Source: an uncultured Bacilli bacterium
GTDB lineage: Bacteria > Bacillota_I > Bacilli_A > RF39 > UBA660
Reading direction: 5' to 3'
Assembly (NCBI GenBank): GCA_944371995.1
Contig: CALVYD010000008.1
Coordinates: 1-56,883, forward strand
DNA length: 56,883 nucleotides
The notes below the pieces were generated by a model, which ran no database searches, was not told the origin of the DNA, and was given only the letters and a program-made list of their open reading frames with translations. The translations under genes were made by a program, and so were the position numbers. This document shows, piece after piece, positions 16,272-24,868 of this stretch. The stretch's first letter is position 1. Each line of letters starts with the position of its first letter.

Positions 16272-16443
16272 AATTTTTGTTATTCTTTTCTTCTAAAGCT
16301 GCTTTTTTCTTTATTCTACAATCTTTACATCTTTTTGGTTCATGTTCTAGACCTTTTTGTTGATAAAATTCTTGTTCTTTTGCAGAAAACACAAATTCTT
16401 TACCACAATCTTTACATACAATTGTCTTATCTGTAAATTCCAT
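16270..16443 (-). CDS. Small zinc-ribbon protein, 57 aa
   Basis: A 57-aa protein with two CxxC knuckles, C10-K-D-C13 (IVCKDCGKEFVFSAKEQEFY) and C39-K-D-C42, typical of the probable zinc-ribbon (zf-trcl) family found widely in Firmicutes. A basic and acidic helix follows (RIKKKAALEEKNNKN). The ATG at 16443 follows an AAGGAGGG site. It is transcribed alone between murC and queH and has its own terminator. It may bind nucleic acid or protein; no role is known from the sequence. Confidence 0.8.
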   Translation of the reverse strand: MEFTDKTIVCKDCGKEFVFSAKEQEFYQQKGLEHEPKRCKDCRIKKKAALEEKNNKN

Positions 16444-16576
16444 ATTTTTCCCTCCTTCTTATAATTGGACTCTTCGTTAACTAAAATTTATTTCCAATAC
16501 ATCTTTTAAAGAAGAGAAAATATATTCTAATTTAATTATAAAATCCAGTGATTATTCACATTTTCAATATACAATA

Positions 16577-17191
16577 TTATTTACTATTCTGCAAAAGTTC
16601 TTTTTCTTTTTTAGAATAAATGCAGCCACAGTAGTCTTGTCTATATAAATTATACTTTCTGGATAATTCAATACTTCTTTTATAACCATTTTTCTTCTTA
16701 AAATCTGCATAAAGGTAGGTAGTTTGATATTTTTTATCTAAGTTTTCGCCAATTTCATTTAGCCATTTACTATTTTTATAGGGACTAATCGATAGTGTTG
16801 TTGTGAAAAAGTCAAAACCAAGTTTTTCTGCTATTTTTGCTGTTTCTTCTAATCGTAATTTATAACATTCGTAGCAACGTTTTCCTCGCTCTTTTTCTTG
16901 TTCTAGACCTTTACTGATTTCAAAGAATTCTTCAGGTTTATACCTTCCTGGCATTACTTTTATATTATCTAAATTAAGTTTGCTTACAAAATTTTCTAAT
17001 TCTTGCAATCTTTTCTCATATTCTTCTTGGTCTGTAATATTTGGATTATAATATAAAATAGTGATATCAAAATATTTGGCAATACGTTCTAACACTGCCG
17101 ATGAACATGGTGCACAGCAAGCGTGTAATAATAGTGTTTTTTGGTTATCTAGATGATTAATTTGTTTTTCCATTTCTAAATCGTAATTCAT
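16577..17191 (-). CDS. queH: Epoxyqueuosine reductase QueH
   Basis: QueH makes queuosine from epoxyqueuosine in the wobble position of certain tRNAs, replacing QueG. The 204-aa protein has the signature pair HACCAPCSSAVLER at the start and YCGCIYSKKE at the end, plus KRCYECYKLRLEETA in the middle. These cysteines bind an iron-sulfur cluster and a second metal. The start at 17191 follows GAGAGATAGT. Other queuosine genes are not in the window, so Q-precursor salvage is possible. Confidence 0.93.
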   Translation of the reverse strand: MNYDLEMEKQINHLDNQKTLLLHACCAPCSSAVLERIAKYFDITILYYNPNITDQEEYEKRLQELENFVSKLNLDNIKVMPGRYKPEEFFEISKGLEQEKERGKRCYECYKLRLEETAKIAEKLGFDFFTTTLSISPYKNSKWLNEIGENLDKKYQTTYLYADFKKKNGYKRSIELSRKYNLYRQDYCGCIYSKKEKELLQNSK

Positions 17192-17274
17192 ACTATCTCT
17201 CTCATTTCTTCTGTATTATAACATATTTTCATATTTATTTGGTATTGTTTTTTTACTTGTACATAAAATTTAGT

Positions 17275-18021
17275 ATGAATTCGATTTTATTAAGTTTTCT
17301 TATTACTATTCTTGCTGGCTTTTCTACGATGATTGGAATTTTTCCTATTTATTTTCATAAGAAAAGTCAAGATATTATTATTCCTGTTTGTTTATCGTTT
17401 GCTGCTGGTGTTATGATTTCTATTTCTTTATTTTCTTTGATTCCAGAAGCAGTATCCGCTATTAGTAAAACATTTATTTTATTTCCTGCTATTTTAATTG
17501 TCTCTATTTTTATTGTTGTTGGAGTATTATTTTCTTCTTTTGTTGATCAAAAAATAGAAAAAAAGTTTGCTAATAATCAGTTATATAAATTAGGTCTAAT
17601 TTCTGTTATTGCATTAATGTTTCATAATATTCCAGAAGGTATTACTACCTTTATTTCTAGTAATCAAGATTTACGTCTTGGCATTACGTTATCGATTGGT
17701 ATTGCTCTACATAATATACCAGAAGGTATTTCAATTGCTGTTCCTATTTATTATGCTACTAAAAATAAGAAAAAAGCCATTTTACTGACTTTTATTTCAG
17801 GATTTTCTGAATTTTTTGGAGCTGTTCTTGCTTATTTGTTTTTAGCTCCTATTATTACTTCTTTGGGACTTGGTGTTATCTTAGCTTTAGCTGCTGGTAT
17901 TATGATTCATATTTCTATTTACGAATTGGTACCAACTGCTTATCGATATTCTTGCTTCTTTAAAGATACTATTGCGTTTATTATAGGATTTTTTGTGATG
18001 CTTTTTACGATTTTTTTATGA
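17275..18021 (+). CDS. ZIP-family metal transporter (ZupT-like)
   Basis: An 248-aa, about eight-segment membrane protein. The two ZIP metal-site helices are present: MFHNIPEGITTFISS and ALHNIPEGISIAVPI. The helix SGFSEFFGAVLAYL and the end GIMIHISIYELVPTAY also fit ZupT-type Zn/Fe/Mn uptake proteins. The ATG at 17275 is likely; there is no good Shine-Dalgarno site, and a TTG 12 codons upstream is an alternative. It ends in TGA, which shows TGA is a stop here. Divergent from queH and convergent with the TM2 gene 7 nt away. Confidence 0.9.
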   Translation: MNSILLSFLITILAGFSTMIGIFPIYFHKKSQDIIIPVCLSFAAGVMISISLFSLIPEAVSAISKTFILFPAILIVSIFIVVGVLFSSFVDQKIEKKFANNQLYKLGLISVIALMFHNIPEGITTFISSNQDLRLGITLSIGIALHNIPEGISIAVPIYYATKNKKKAILLTFISGFSEFFGAVLAYLFLAPIITSLGLGVILALAAGIMIHISIYELVPTAYRYSCFFKDTIAFIIGFFVMLFTIFL

Positions 18022-18028
18022 TAGATTC

Positions 18029-18496
18029 TTATACTAAAATGTTACCATTTGAATCTGCATGTTTACATAATCCTATGATAAAATCGATAAATGCTATGAT
18101 TGATGGAATAATTGTCCAACAAAATAATAAATAAACGATTCCGGTTCCTACTTTTCCAGCATACATTTTATGAATACCAAGACCACCTAAGAAAAATGCA
18201 AGTATGCAATAAACTACTTTATTTACTGCTTTTGTCCCATTTGCTACATATATTGGTTGACCATTATTAGGATACCCTTGTGTGTTTTGGACGTTAATAT
18301 TTATTCCTTGTTCTGAGGCTTGTGACTGAGGTTCTTCTTTTTTTGCTACAATAATTGAAGTTTCTCCTTCATATATCTCAATATTATCATTTACCTTTGG
18401 TTCAAAATTTAAATCTTCTCTTCTTACTTCTCGCATTTTTCCATCGTCTGTTCCAATTGTAATAATATCTTCATCAATTTTTAAAATTTTTGCCAT
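18029..18496 (-). CDS. TM2-domain protein, 155 aa
   Basis: The N-terminal 55 residues form a small beta-rich domain (ILKIDEDIITIGTDDGKMRE). A Gln/Asn/Pro-rich linker follows (SQASEQGININVQNTQGYPN). The C-terminal part (about 90-150) is a TM2 domain with two membrane hairpins and the motif AFFLGGLGIHKMYAGK. TM2 proteins are common and their role is mostly unknown. The AGAGAGGTT site supports the ATG at 18496. Confidence 0.85.
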   Translation of the reverse strand: MAKILKIDEDIITIGTDDGKMREVRREDLNFEPKVNDNIEIYEGETSIIVAKKEEPQSQASEQGININVQNTQGYPNNGQPIYVANGTKAVNKVVYCILAFFLGGLGIHKMYAGKVGTGIVYLLFCWTIIPSIIAFIDFIIGLCKHADSNGNILV

Positions 18497-18560
18497 AATT
18501 TTAACCTCTCTACTCTTTACTTTACTATTATTATAGAGAATTTTTTTATTCTGTGCAAGA

Positions 18561-18944
18561 TTATCTAATAAGCGTTGGTGCTAAAAAGTCAAAAAACGGT
18601 ATATTTCTTAGTACTCCATAGCCAATAAATAGAATAATTACTACTATCCATATTTTATCTGGTACCTTGTTATATAATGGTTCTTTTTTTGTTATAATCG
18701 CCTCTCCTATAAAAAATAGAAATATTGGTAGTGTTATAAATAGTAGTGGATTGTAGCGAAAGGCCTGGTAAAAATCTAGTGTTAATAAGGAGAAAAACAT
18801 TCTAGTTATTCCGCAGCCGGGACAGTATAGTCCGGTTATTTTTTTGATTGGACAATCTATATAAAAATGATAGTAGTTTCCTAACAGTAGATAGATGATT
18901 AGTAGTAGTAGTAAAAATAGGGCTATTATTATTTTCTTTTTCAT
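18561..18944 (-). CDS. DUF2752 membrane protein, 127 aa
   Basis: Three membrane segments surround the DUF2752 signature CPIKKITGLYCPGCGITRMF, with A-F-R-Y-N-P-L (QAFRYNPLLF) after it. The family function is unknown; the conserved Cys may bind metal. The ATG at 18944 starts the hydrophobic MKKKIIIALFL, but there is no Shine-Dalgarno site, so it is probably translationally coupled to the upstream DUF4234 gene 16 nt away. A longer frame from 18998 would start inside that gene and is less likely. Confidence 0.8.
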   Translation of the reverse strand: MKKKIIIALFLLLLLIIYLLLGNYYHFYIDCPIKKITGLYCPGCGITRMFFSLLTLDFYQAFRYNPLLFITLPIFLFFIGEAIITKKEPLYNKVPDKIWIVVIILFIGYGVLRNIPFFDFLAPTLIR

Positions 18945-18960
18945 AGAAAGAAAAAAAGCA

Positions 18961-19326
18961 TTATGCTTGTACTCCTGCTTTTTTTCTGGCAATGGCATTT
19001 AAACTATTTTGCATTAATGCATAATTGATAATTCCTAATCCTACAAGTTGTAAAATAAGGTATAAAACAGAATTATCTTCTGCAGGTATGCCATTTTTAC
19101 TTTCTGCTGCTGCGATAGTTTTACCCATTTTGTAGGCCCAGTAAAGACCGTAGATACCACAAGTAACTAGTGTTAATAAGAAGGCAATTCCTCCTGATGG
19201 AGCATTACTATCTCCGCTTTCCATTCTAGCGTCATCTGTTAGCACTACAAACCAGTAGATTCCGTAAATTCCGCAAGTTACGATGGATAAAACAATCGAT
19301 ACTGCAATACTTCTTTCTCTTATAAT
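18961..19326 (-). CDS. DUF4234 membrane protein with non-AUG start
   Basis: Two repeated membrane units carry the motif VTCGIYG-(I/L)-YW, at about residues 14-24 and 53-63 (SIVTCGIYGIYWF, LVTCGIYGLYWAY), typical of DUF4234 proteins. The first unit extends upstream of the nearest ATG/GTG/TTG codons in frame: the protein would begin IRERSIAVSIVL. The only possible starts after an in-frame TGA are ATT (19326) or ATA (19323), directly behind GAGAGGTG. Starting at GTG 19245 would delete the first motif. The start is therefore probably non-AUG (known for infC), or a base error is present. Confidence 0.7.
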   Translation of the reverse strand: MIRERSIAVSIVLSIVTCGIYGIYWFVVLTDDARMESGDSNAPSGGIAFLLTLVTCGIYGLYWAYKMGKTIAAAESKNGIPAEDNSVLYLILQLVGLGIINYALMQNSLNAIARKKAGVQA

Positions 19327-19361
19327 TCACCTCTCTATGTTCTAATTATAGCATACTGTAT

Positions 19362-19391
19362 ATAAAAAAGCTAGAGTTTTTTACTCTAGCT
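19362..19391 (-). terminator. Intrinsic terminator of the ABC exporter operon
   Basis: AGCTAGAGT (19369-19377) pairs with ACTCTAGCT (19383-19391), 9 bp, followed on the minus strand by T6. The stem overlaps the stop codon of the second ABC gene. Confidence 0.85.
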
Positions 19392-21249
19392 CAAATGCTC
19401 CGGTATATAGTTGATAATATTGACCTTTTTGTTCAATTAATTGATTATGGTCTCCTCTTTCAATGATATGTCCATGATCTAGCACCATAATTGCTTTTGA
19501 ATTTCTTACAGTTGATAGTCTATGAGCAATTACGAAGACGGTTCTTCCTTCCATTAATTTGTCCATTCCGTCTTGAACAATTTTTTCTGTTCTGGTATCG
19601 ATAGAAGATGTTGCTTCATCTAGAATCATAACTGGTGGATTATTGATGGCACATCTCGCAATTGCTAGTAATTGACGTTGCCCTTGTGATAATTGAGCAC
19701 CATTTCCGGTTAACATTGTATCATATCCATTTGGCAGTCTTCTGATGAAGTTGTCTGCATTGGCTAGCTTTGCTGCTTGAATTACTTCATCGTCTGTTGC
19801 GTTAGATTTTCCATATTTAATATTATCTTTTATGGTTCCTGTAAATAAGTTGGTGTCTTGTAGCACCATTCCTAGGGATCTTCTTAAATCATCTTTCTTT
19901 ATTTTTTCAATGTTAATTCCATCATATCTAATTTTACCGCTATTGATATCATAAAAACGATTTAATAGATTGGTAATGGTTGTTTTTCCGGCTCCTGTTG
20001 CACCAACAAAGGCAATTTTTTGGCCTGGTTTTGCGTATAGGGAAATATCGTGTAAGACGATTTTATCTGGAGTGTATCCGAAAGTTACATTTTCAAAATC
20101 GATTTTACCTTTTAATTCGATAAACTCTATTCTTCCATCATGATGAGGATGACGCCATGCCCAGGTACCACTGTCATCATTTGTTTCAATCATACTTCCA
20201 TCTTCTTGGATATGTACTTTTACAAGAGTGACATAGCCATCATCTTGTTCTGGTTCTTCATCCATCATCGTAAATATTCTACTTGCTCCTGCTAAAGCCA
20301 TAACTATAGAGTTAAACTGGTTCATAACTTGATTGATTGGTTGAGCGAAGTTTCTTGATAATTGTAAGAAAGATACAATTGTTCCAATTGATAAAGCGAT
20401 TGTTCCATTAATTGTTAATACTGTACCAATTAAAGCAATACAAACATATTGTAGGTTGGCTAAGTTATTGGCAATTGGCATTAAGATATTAATAAATTTA
20501 TGAGCATGATACATATTTTCATTTAGTTGTTCATTTAACTTGTCAAAATCTTTTTTTGCTTGCTCTTCATGGGTAAATACTTTTATTACTTTTTGACCAT
20601 TTAACATTTCTTCTATGTAACCATTTACTTTTCCTAAGGCATATTGTTGTTTTAAGAAGTATTTAGCACTTTTTGAGGTAATTGTCTTGGTAACTATTAA
20701 TGTTAATAAGGTAAATACAATAACAAAGCCTGTTAACATCGGACTTAAATATACCATAGAACAGAATATTGCGATAATACTAAATACGGATGTAATTACT
20801 TGTGGTAAGCTTTGAGATAACATTTGTCTTAACGTATCTGTATCATTTGTATAGTGACTCATGATATCTCCATGAGTATTTGTATCAAAATATCTGATTG
20901 GTAATTTTTCCATTTTTGTAAACATTTCATTACGGATGTCACGTAATACTCCTTGTGATACGACAGCCATTAATCTACTGTATAGGTAGGATGCTAATAT
21001 ACCAACGATATAGATAGTTCCCATGACCATTAAGATTCGTAATAATTCCGTAAAGACAGGATTTTTATCTTTTAATAAAGGTGTTATATAATCATCAATT
21101 AGGGTTTGTAAAAATAAAGATCCTGCTACACTGGCGATAGATGAAATTATGATACAGATGAAGACAAAGATAAATTGCTTCTTATAGTTTTTTAAGACGT
21201 AACTTAGTAATCTTTTTAGTGTTCCTTTTTTTATCTCATTTTTTTTCAT
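19381..21249 (-). CDS. ABC exporter half-transporter, catalytic NBD
   Basis: A 622-aa membrane and ATPase fusion: six membrane segments (about 15-330) and an ATPase domain with Walker A GATGAGKTT, signature LSQGQRQLL, Walker B VMILDEATSS and the His loop (IAHRLSTV). A roughly 50-residue insert between the two parts (EPEQDDGYVTLV to WAWRHPHHDG) is typical of Clostridia and Bacilli exporters of this type. The ATG at 21249 overlaps the end of the partner gene by 14 nt. The two form a heterodimeric exporter of the BmrCD/LmrCD type, likely for drugs or peptides. Confidence 0.92.
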   Translation of the reverse strand: MKKNEIKKGTLKRLLSYVLKNYKKQFIFVFICIIISSIASVAGSLFLQTLIDDYITPLLKDKNPVFTELLRILMVMGTIYIVGILASYLYSRLMAVVSQGVLRDIRNEMFTKMEKLPIRYFDTNTHGDIMSHYTNDTDTLRQMLSQSLPQVITSVFSIIAIFCSMVYLSPMLTGFVIVFTLLTLIVTKTITSKSAKYFLKQQYALGKVNGYIEEMLNGQKVIKVFTHEEQAKKDFDKLNEQLNENMYHAHKFINILMPIANNLANLQYVCIALIGTVLTINGTIALSIGTIVSFLQLSRNFAQPINQVMNQFNSIVMALAGASRIFTMMDEEPEQDDGYVTLVKVHIQEDGSMIETNDDSGTWAWRHPHHDGRIEFIELKGKIDFENVTFGYTPDKIVLHDISLYAKPGQKIAFVGATGAGKTTITNLLNRFYDINSGKIRYDGINIEKIKKDDLRRSLGMVLQDTNLFTGTIKDNIKYGKSNATDDEVIQAAKLANADNFIRRLPNGYDTMLTGNGAQLSQGQRQLLAIARCAINNPPVMILDEATSSIDTRTEKIVQDGMDKLMEGRTVFVIAHRLSTVRNSKAIMVLDHGHIIERGDHNQLIEQKGQYYQLYTGAFELE

Positions 21250-22984
21250 TTGTATCACTTCCTTTAGTTTGAGAATTGTAGATTTCTTTATATATTTTAT
21301 TTGATTTTAATAATTCTTCATGCGTACCTATTCCATTTATTTCACCATGATAAATAACGATGATTCTATCACAGTTTTCCACAGAGGAAATTCTTTGTGC
21401 AATAATAATTTTTGTAGTGTCTGGAATTTCTTCTTTAAATGCTGTCTGAATTAGATTGTCAGTTTTGGTATCTACTGCTGAAGTTGAATCGTCTAATATT
21501 AAGATTTTTGGTTTTCTAAGTAGAGCTCTTGCAATACATAATCTTTGTTTTTGTCCTCCAGAAACATTTGTTCCACCCTCTTCAATATACGTATCATATT
21601 TTTTAGGGAATTTTTGGATAAATTCATCAGCTTGCGCTAGCTTACATACTCTTTCTACTTCTTCTTTGGATGCTTTTTCATCTCCCCAACGAATATTTTC
21701 GGTTATGGTTCCTGAAAATAGCACGTTCTTTTGTAAAACACAAGCTACTTCTTTTCTTAATGCTTCTAAATCGTAATCTTTTACGTTGACACCACCTACT
21801 TTTAAACTTCCTTCGGTTACGTCATATAGTCTTGGAATTAAATTTACTAGACTAGATTTCCCACTTCCCGTTCCACCTATAATACCAATCGTTTCTCCAG
21901 ATTTTATATGTAGATTTATGTTCTTTAAGCATTCTTTTTCTTTCTTTCCTACGTAACTAAAACTAACTTTATCAAAGTCAATTGATCCATCTTTTACTTC
22001 GTAGATAGGATCTTTTTTGTCCTTAATACTTGGTTCTTCTTCTAATACTTCTACAATTCTTTCTATGGATGCGCGTGATATGGTAATCATTACGAATATC
22101 ATAGATAACATCATTAAGCTAGATAGTATTTGAATACTGTAGGTGAACATAGTCATTAGTTCTCCTGTTGTTAGGTCTGTCATGTTAGTTGTTACAATGA
22201 TTTTTGCTCCAAACCAAGAAATTAGTAAAATACATGAGTATATAGCAAATTGCATTAAAGGTCCGTTAAATGCTAATATTTTTTCTGCTTTACTAAAGCC
22301 TTGATAAATTTCGTTAGATACATGTTTAAATTTTTTGATTTCTTCTTTTTCTAATACGAAGGATTTTACAACGCGTATTGCTCCTACATTTTCTTCTACT
22401 ACGTTATTTAAGGCATCATATCTTTTAAATACTCGTTCCATGATAGGGTGTACTTTTTTTGAGATAAAAAGTAATCCAAATCCTAAAATTGGTATTACAA
22501 TTAAGAAAATTAGAGATAAGCTCTTATTGATAGAAAATGCAAAAAATAATGATATAATTAGCATTAATGGTGCTCGTACAGCAATTCTTATAATCATTTG
22601 ATAAGCCATTTGTACATTGGTAATATCTGTTGTTAATCTAGTAACTAAGCTACTGGTTGAGAATTTATCAATGTTGCTAAATGAAAATGTCTGTACTTTA
22701 TAATATAGGTCTTGTCTTAGGTTTTTGGCAAAACCAGAAGATGCTTTCGCAGCAAACATTCCACTAAGCATACCAAAAATTAAGGAAAGTATTGCACAGA
22801 TAATTAGTTCTATTCCTATTTTATAGACTAGATTCATTTCTCCTTGATAGATTCCATCATCGATTAAGTTTGCCATTAAAAGCGGGATAATTACTTCTAA
22901 TACTACTTCTAAAGCTACAAAAAATGGAGCTAGTAATGATGGTGTTTTGTATTCTCGTATGGATTTCATTAATCTTTTTATCAT
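21236..22984 (-). CDS. ABC exporter half-transporter, degenerate NBD
   Basis: A 582-aa partner with six membrane segments and an ATPase domain: Walker A GGTGSGKSS, signature VSGGQKQRLC, and Walker B ILILDDSTSAVD. The catalytic Glu after Walker B is Asp (LDD instead of LDE), while its partner at 19381-21249 has a normal LDE. One normal and one degenerate site is the hallmark of heterodimeric exporters. The start at 22984 follows GGGAGAAAG. It is the first gene of the two-gene operon. Confidence 0.92.
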   Translation of the reverse strand: MIKRLMKSIREYKTPSLLAPFFVALEVVLEVIIPLLMANLIDDGIYQGEMNLVYKIGIELIICAILSLIFGMLSGMFAAKASSGFAKNLRQDLYYKVQTFSFSNIDKFSTSSLVTRLTTDITNVQMAYQMIIRIAVRAPLMLIISLFFAFSINKSLSLIFLIVIPILGFGLLFISKKVHPIMERVFKRYDALNNVVEENVGAIRVVKSFVLEKEEIKKFKHVSNEIYQGFSKAEKILAFNGPLMQFAIYSCILLISWFGAKIIVTTNMTDLTTGELMTMFTYSIQILSSLMMLSMIFVMITISRASIERIVEVLEEEPSIKDKKDPIYEVKDGSIDFDKVSFSYVGKKEKECLKNINLHIKSGETIGIIGGTGSGKSSLVNLIPRLYDVTEGSLKVGGVNVKDYDLEALRKEVACVLQKNVLFSGTITENIRWGDEKASKEEVERVCKLAQADEFIQKFPKKYDTYIEEGGTNVSGGQKQRLCIARALLRKPKILILDDSTSAVDTKTDNLIQTAFKEEIPDTTKIIIAQRISSVENCDRIIVIYHGEINGIGTHEELLKSNKIYKEIYNSQTKGSDTNEKK

Positions 22985-23054
22985 TTTTCTTTCTCCCTTC
23001 TTTTAATTATTATTTTTCAAACATTAACATTTTACGAGGATATTTTTTAATTGT

Positions 23055-23090
23055 CAAGAAAAAATAACCAGATGTTTTAACCTGATTATT
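23055..23090 (-). terminator. Intrinsic terminator of the three-gene unit
   Basis: AATAACCAG (23063-23071) pairs with CTGATTATT (23082-23090); one pair is G-U on the minus strand. A T-rich run follows. It ends the unit at 23170-24710. Confidence 0.7.
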
Positions 23091-23168
23091 CGAGATACTT
23101 TTTTAATTCTTTTTTAAATTCTTCTTTAGATAATTTGCTTAAATCTTTATCATTTTAATTTTCTCCAT
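23086..23168 (-). pseudogene. Possible short remnant or frameshifted peptide
   Basis: Just after the gene at 23170 a minus-strand ATG (23168) opens MEKIK and stops soon. One base later the other frame reads NDKDLSKLSKEEFKKELKKYLE, which is very protein-like, up to TAA at 23086. A single base lost or gained in an A-run would join them. There is no ribosome binding site. Weak. Confidence 0.25.
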
Positions 23169-23169
23169 A

Positions 23170-24000
23170 CTATATTTTTGTTTCATATTTTGTTATTAAT
23201 TCTTTTATTTTTTCTTCTTTCAGACAGATAACTATATGATTGGCATCATAATAATTGTTATGGTCTACATTGTTTATAAAATCTTCATATTTTATTGCTT
23301 TATTTCCTGGTAAGAAGACAAACCAGTCTTTGATATCTTTTGATTTGTTGGAGATAATTCCTGGCTTTAAAGGTACAATACTTGGTATTTCGGTACCGAT
23401 AGCATAGACTGCTATTAACTTATCAGGCGTTTGATATAGTTTTGGTGCAGCATAATATAGATCAAGTTGTTGTAATTTATTTAGTAGGTTTTCAAAATTT
23501 TCTAAATTATTATCTATTTCTTTTATTTCTTTACTACCTATTGCTATAGGATGATATACACCGAATATTTGCATATAGGAATATTCTTTTGTTGCTAGTA
23601 TATCTTTCATATCTTTTAATCCATAGATACTTCCCTCTTCATCAGATTTGATAAAGGTATCATTATCCTCTATCTGAGTAGTTTCTTCATTTCTGATATA
23701 AGTATTGGTATTTAAATTTTTACATATTGTTTCTATTATTTTATAAAAACATCTTATTTCCTTTGGCGTTGTAGGAAGAGAAAGTCTTAATATAATATCA
23801 TTATTTTCTAAGGCTAGTTCTATTCCTCTTGCTAGTTTGTTTTTATCATATAAAATTGTACGTGGCCCTATTTCTTTAGGAATTAGTCGATATGCTTCAT
23901 CACATACTCCGTAAGAGAGATTTGTTAACTTTATTATCTCTTCTATCGTTATTTTCTTTTTGAATAAAGACTTTTGTTTGATTTTTACATCTACTGCCAT
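23170..24000 (-). CDS. DUF4299-like protein, 276 aa
   Basis: A soluble 276-aa protein. The start, MAVDVKIKQKSLFKKKITIEE (written as MAVDVKIKQK and SLFKKKITIEE), and the mixed alpha/beta layout resemble DUF4299, a Firmicutes family without known function; the match is from memory of the family pattern. No catalytic motif is seen. AAGGAG precedes the ATG at 24000. It is the last gene of a three-gene unit with the genes at 24013 and 24426, each 2-12 nt apart. Confidence 0.55.
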   Translation of the reverse strand: MAVDVKIKQKSLFKKKITIEEIIKLTNLSYGVCDEAYRLIPKEIGPRTILYDKNKLARGIELALENNDIILRLSLPTTPKEIRCFYKIIETICKNLNTNTYIRNEETTQIEDNDTFIKSDEEGSIYGLKDMKDILATKEYSYMQIFGVYHPIAIGSKEIKEIDNNLENFENLLNKLQQLDLYYAAPKLYQTPDKLIAVYAIGTEIPSIVPLKPGIISNKSKDIKDWFVFLPGNKAIKYEDFINNVDHNNYYDANHIVICLKEEKIKELITKYETKI

Positions 24001-24012
24001 AGTTTGCTCCTT

Positions 24013-24423
24013 TTATTGTTCTTTATAAAAATAGTTATTTATTTTTAAGTCATTCATATTGTTTTTTATCCATGGATTATTTACCACATATTTACTTATT
24101 TTCATTGTGATTGTCATTTCTTTGGTCTTGATTATCATTTCTTGTTCTAAGATACCATTTTTTATTTTAAATTTTTCTATCTCTTTCCATGGTATTAATA
24201 AACTATCTGCAATATTCCAATCACCTTCTATAGGAAATAGGGTTACTCCTTCACTATTAAATCCAAATAAATAAGAAGTTGCTTGTTCAAAAGCAATGAT
24301 ACTTGCACTTCCAGCTGGTAGAATCCATTTTACTTTGGATTTTGTATGACCAGATAAAATATTGTCATTATAGGGATAATTATATTTTTTTAATTCAGTT
24401 TGTACTTTTTCTAAGCTTAACAT
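24013..24423 (-). CDS. Unrecognised protein, PH-like, 136 aa
   Basis: A soluble 136-aa protein. After a short helix, residues 30-115 are beta-rich and include a Trp-containing segment (FPIEGDWNIADSLLIPWKEI) followed by alternating strands and a final helix, the pattern of bacterial PH-like domains that act as membrane or protein adaptors. The similarity is to fold pattern, not sequence. It is the middle gene of the unit at 23170-24710; the start follows AAGGAAAAT. Confidence 0.45.
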   Translation of the reverse strand: MLSLEKVQTELKKYNYPYNDNILSGHTKSKVKWILPAGSASIIAFEQATSYLFGFNSEGVTLFPIEGDWNIADSLLIPWKEIEKFKIKNGILEQEMIIKTKEMTITMKISKYVVNNPWIKNNMNDLKINNYFYKEQ

Positions 24424-24425
24424 TA

Positions 24426-24710
24426 TTATTTTCCTTTCTTCTTTCTAAATTTTATTAAATATACTATTTGATAAATAATACAAATTAAAAATAATGGTAT
24501 TAAAATTTGGCCAAACATATTTGGATAAAAAACATAATAGAGATAAGTTTTTACTGCGGAGTATCCATACTGTCTGGCTGGCCAGATGGTAGATATTTGG
24601 TAATTTTCTATTCCGAATCCGTTGATATAAGAGTTAATTATTCCAAATATTAATAAGATGAATGGTATGATAGATAAGATAAATAAGATTTTAAGTACTA
24701 TTTTTTTCAT
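24426..24710 (-). CDS. Two-segment membrane protein, 94 aa
   Basis: Not recognised. Two membrane segments (about 5-28 and 66-88) flank an outer loop with many aromatic residues (WPARQYGYSAVKTYLYYVFY). A basic C-terminus (KFRKKKGK) should face the cytoplasm. It is the first gene of a three-gene unit with the PH-like and DUF4299-like genes. AAAGGGAG precedes the ATG. Confidence 0.55.
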   Translation of the reverse strand: MKKIVLKILFILSIIPFILLIFGIINSYINGFGIENYQISTIWPARQYGYSAVKTYLYYVFYPNMFGQILIPLFLICIIYQIVYLIKFRKKKGK

Positions 24711-24807
24711 TTTTCTCCCTTTATATTTTTTTAATAATTAAGAACTTGTATAGTTTATTTATATCATTATTTCATTGATATAGCAAATATTTTCTAGATA
24801 GTATTAA

Positions 24808-24836
24808 TTGCATTTATTATATAAACATGATATATA
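24808..24836 (+). promoter_or_regulatory. Candidate promoter of cas6
   Basis: TTGCAT (24808-24813) and TATATA (24831-24836) are separated by 17 nt and lie about 35-60 nt upstream of the cas6 ATG. Both boxes are imperfect. Confidence 0.5.
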
Positions 24837-24868
24837 ATAACTATATTTATTGAAATGGATTGATTTGT

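Noticed and set aside
16444-16576. Promoter with TTGAAA and TATAAT before the zinc-ribbon gene
   Set aside because: The spacing between the boxes is about 21 nt, too long for a standard promoter.
21236-22984. Inactive ABC protein
   Set aside because: The Asp in place of Glu after Walker B is the normal asymmetry of heterodimeric exporters, and the partner has a normal site.
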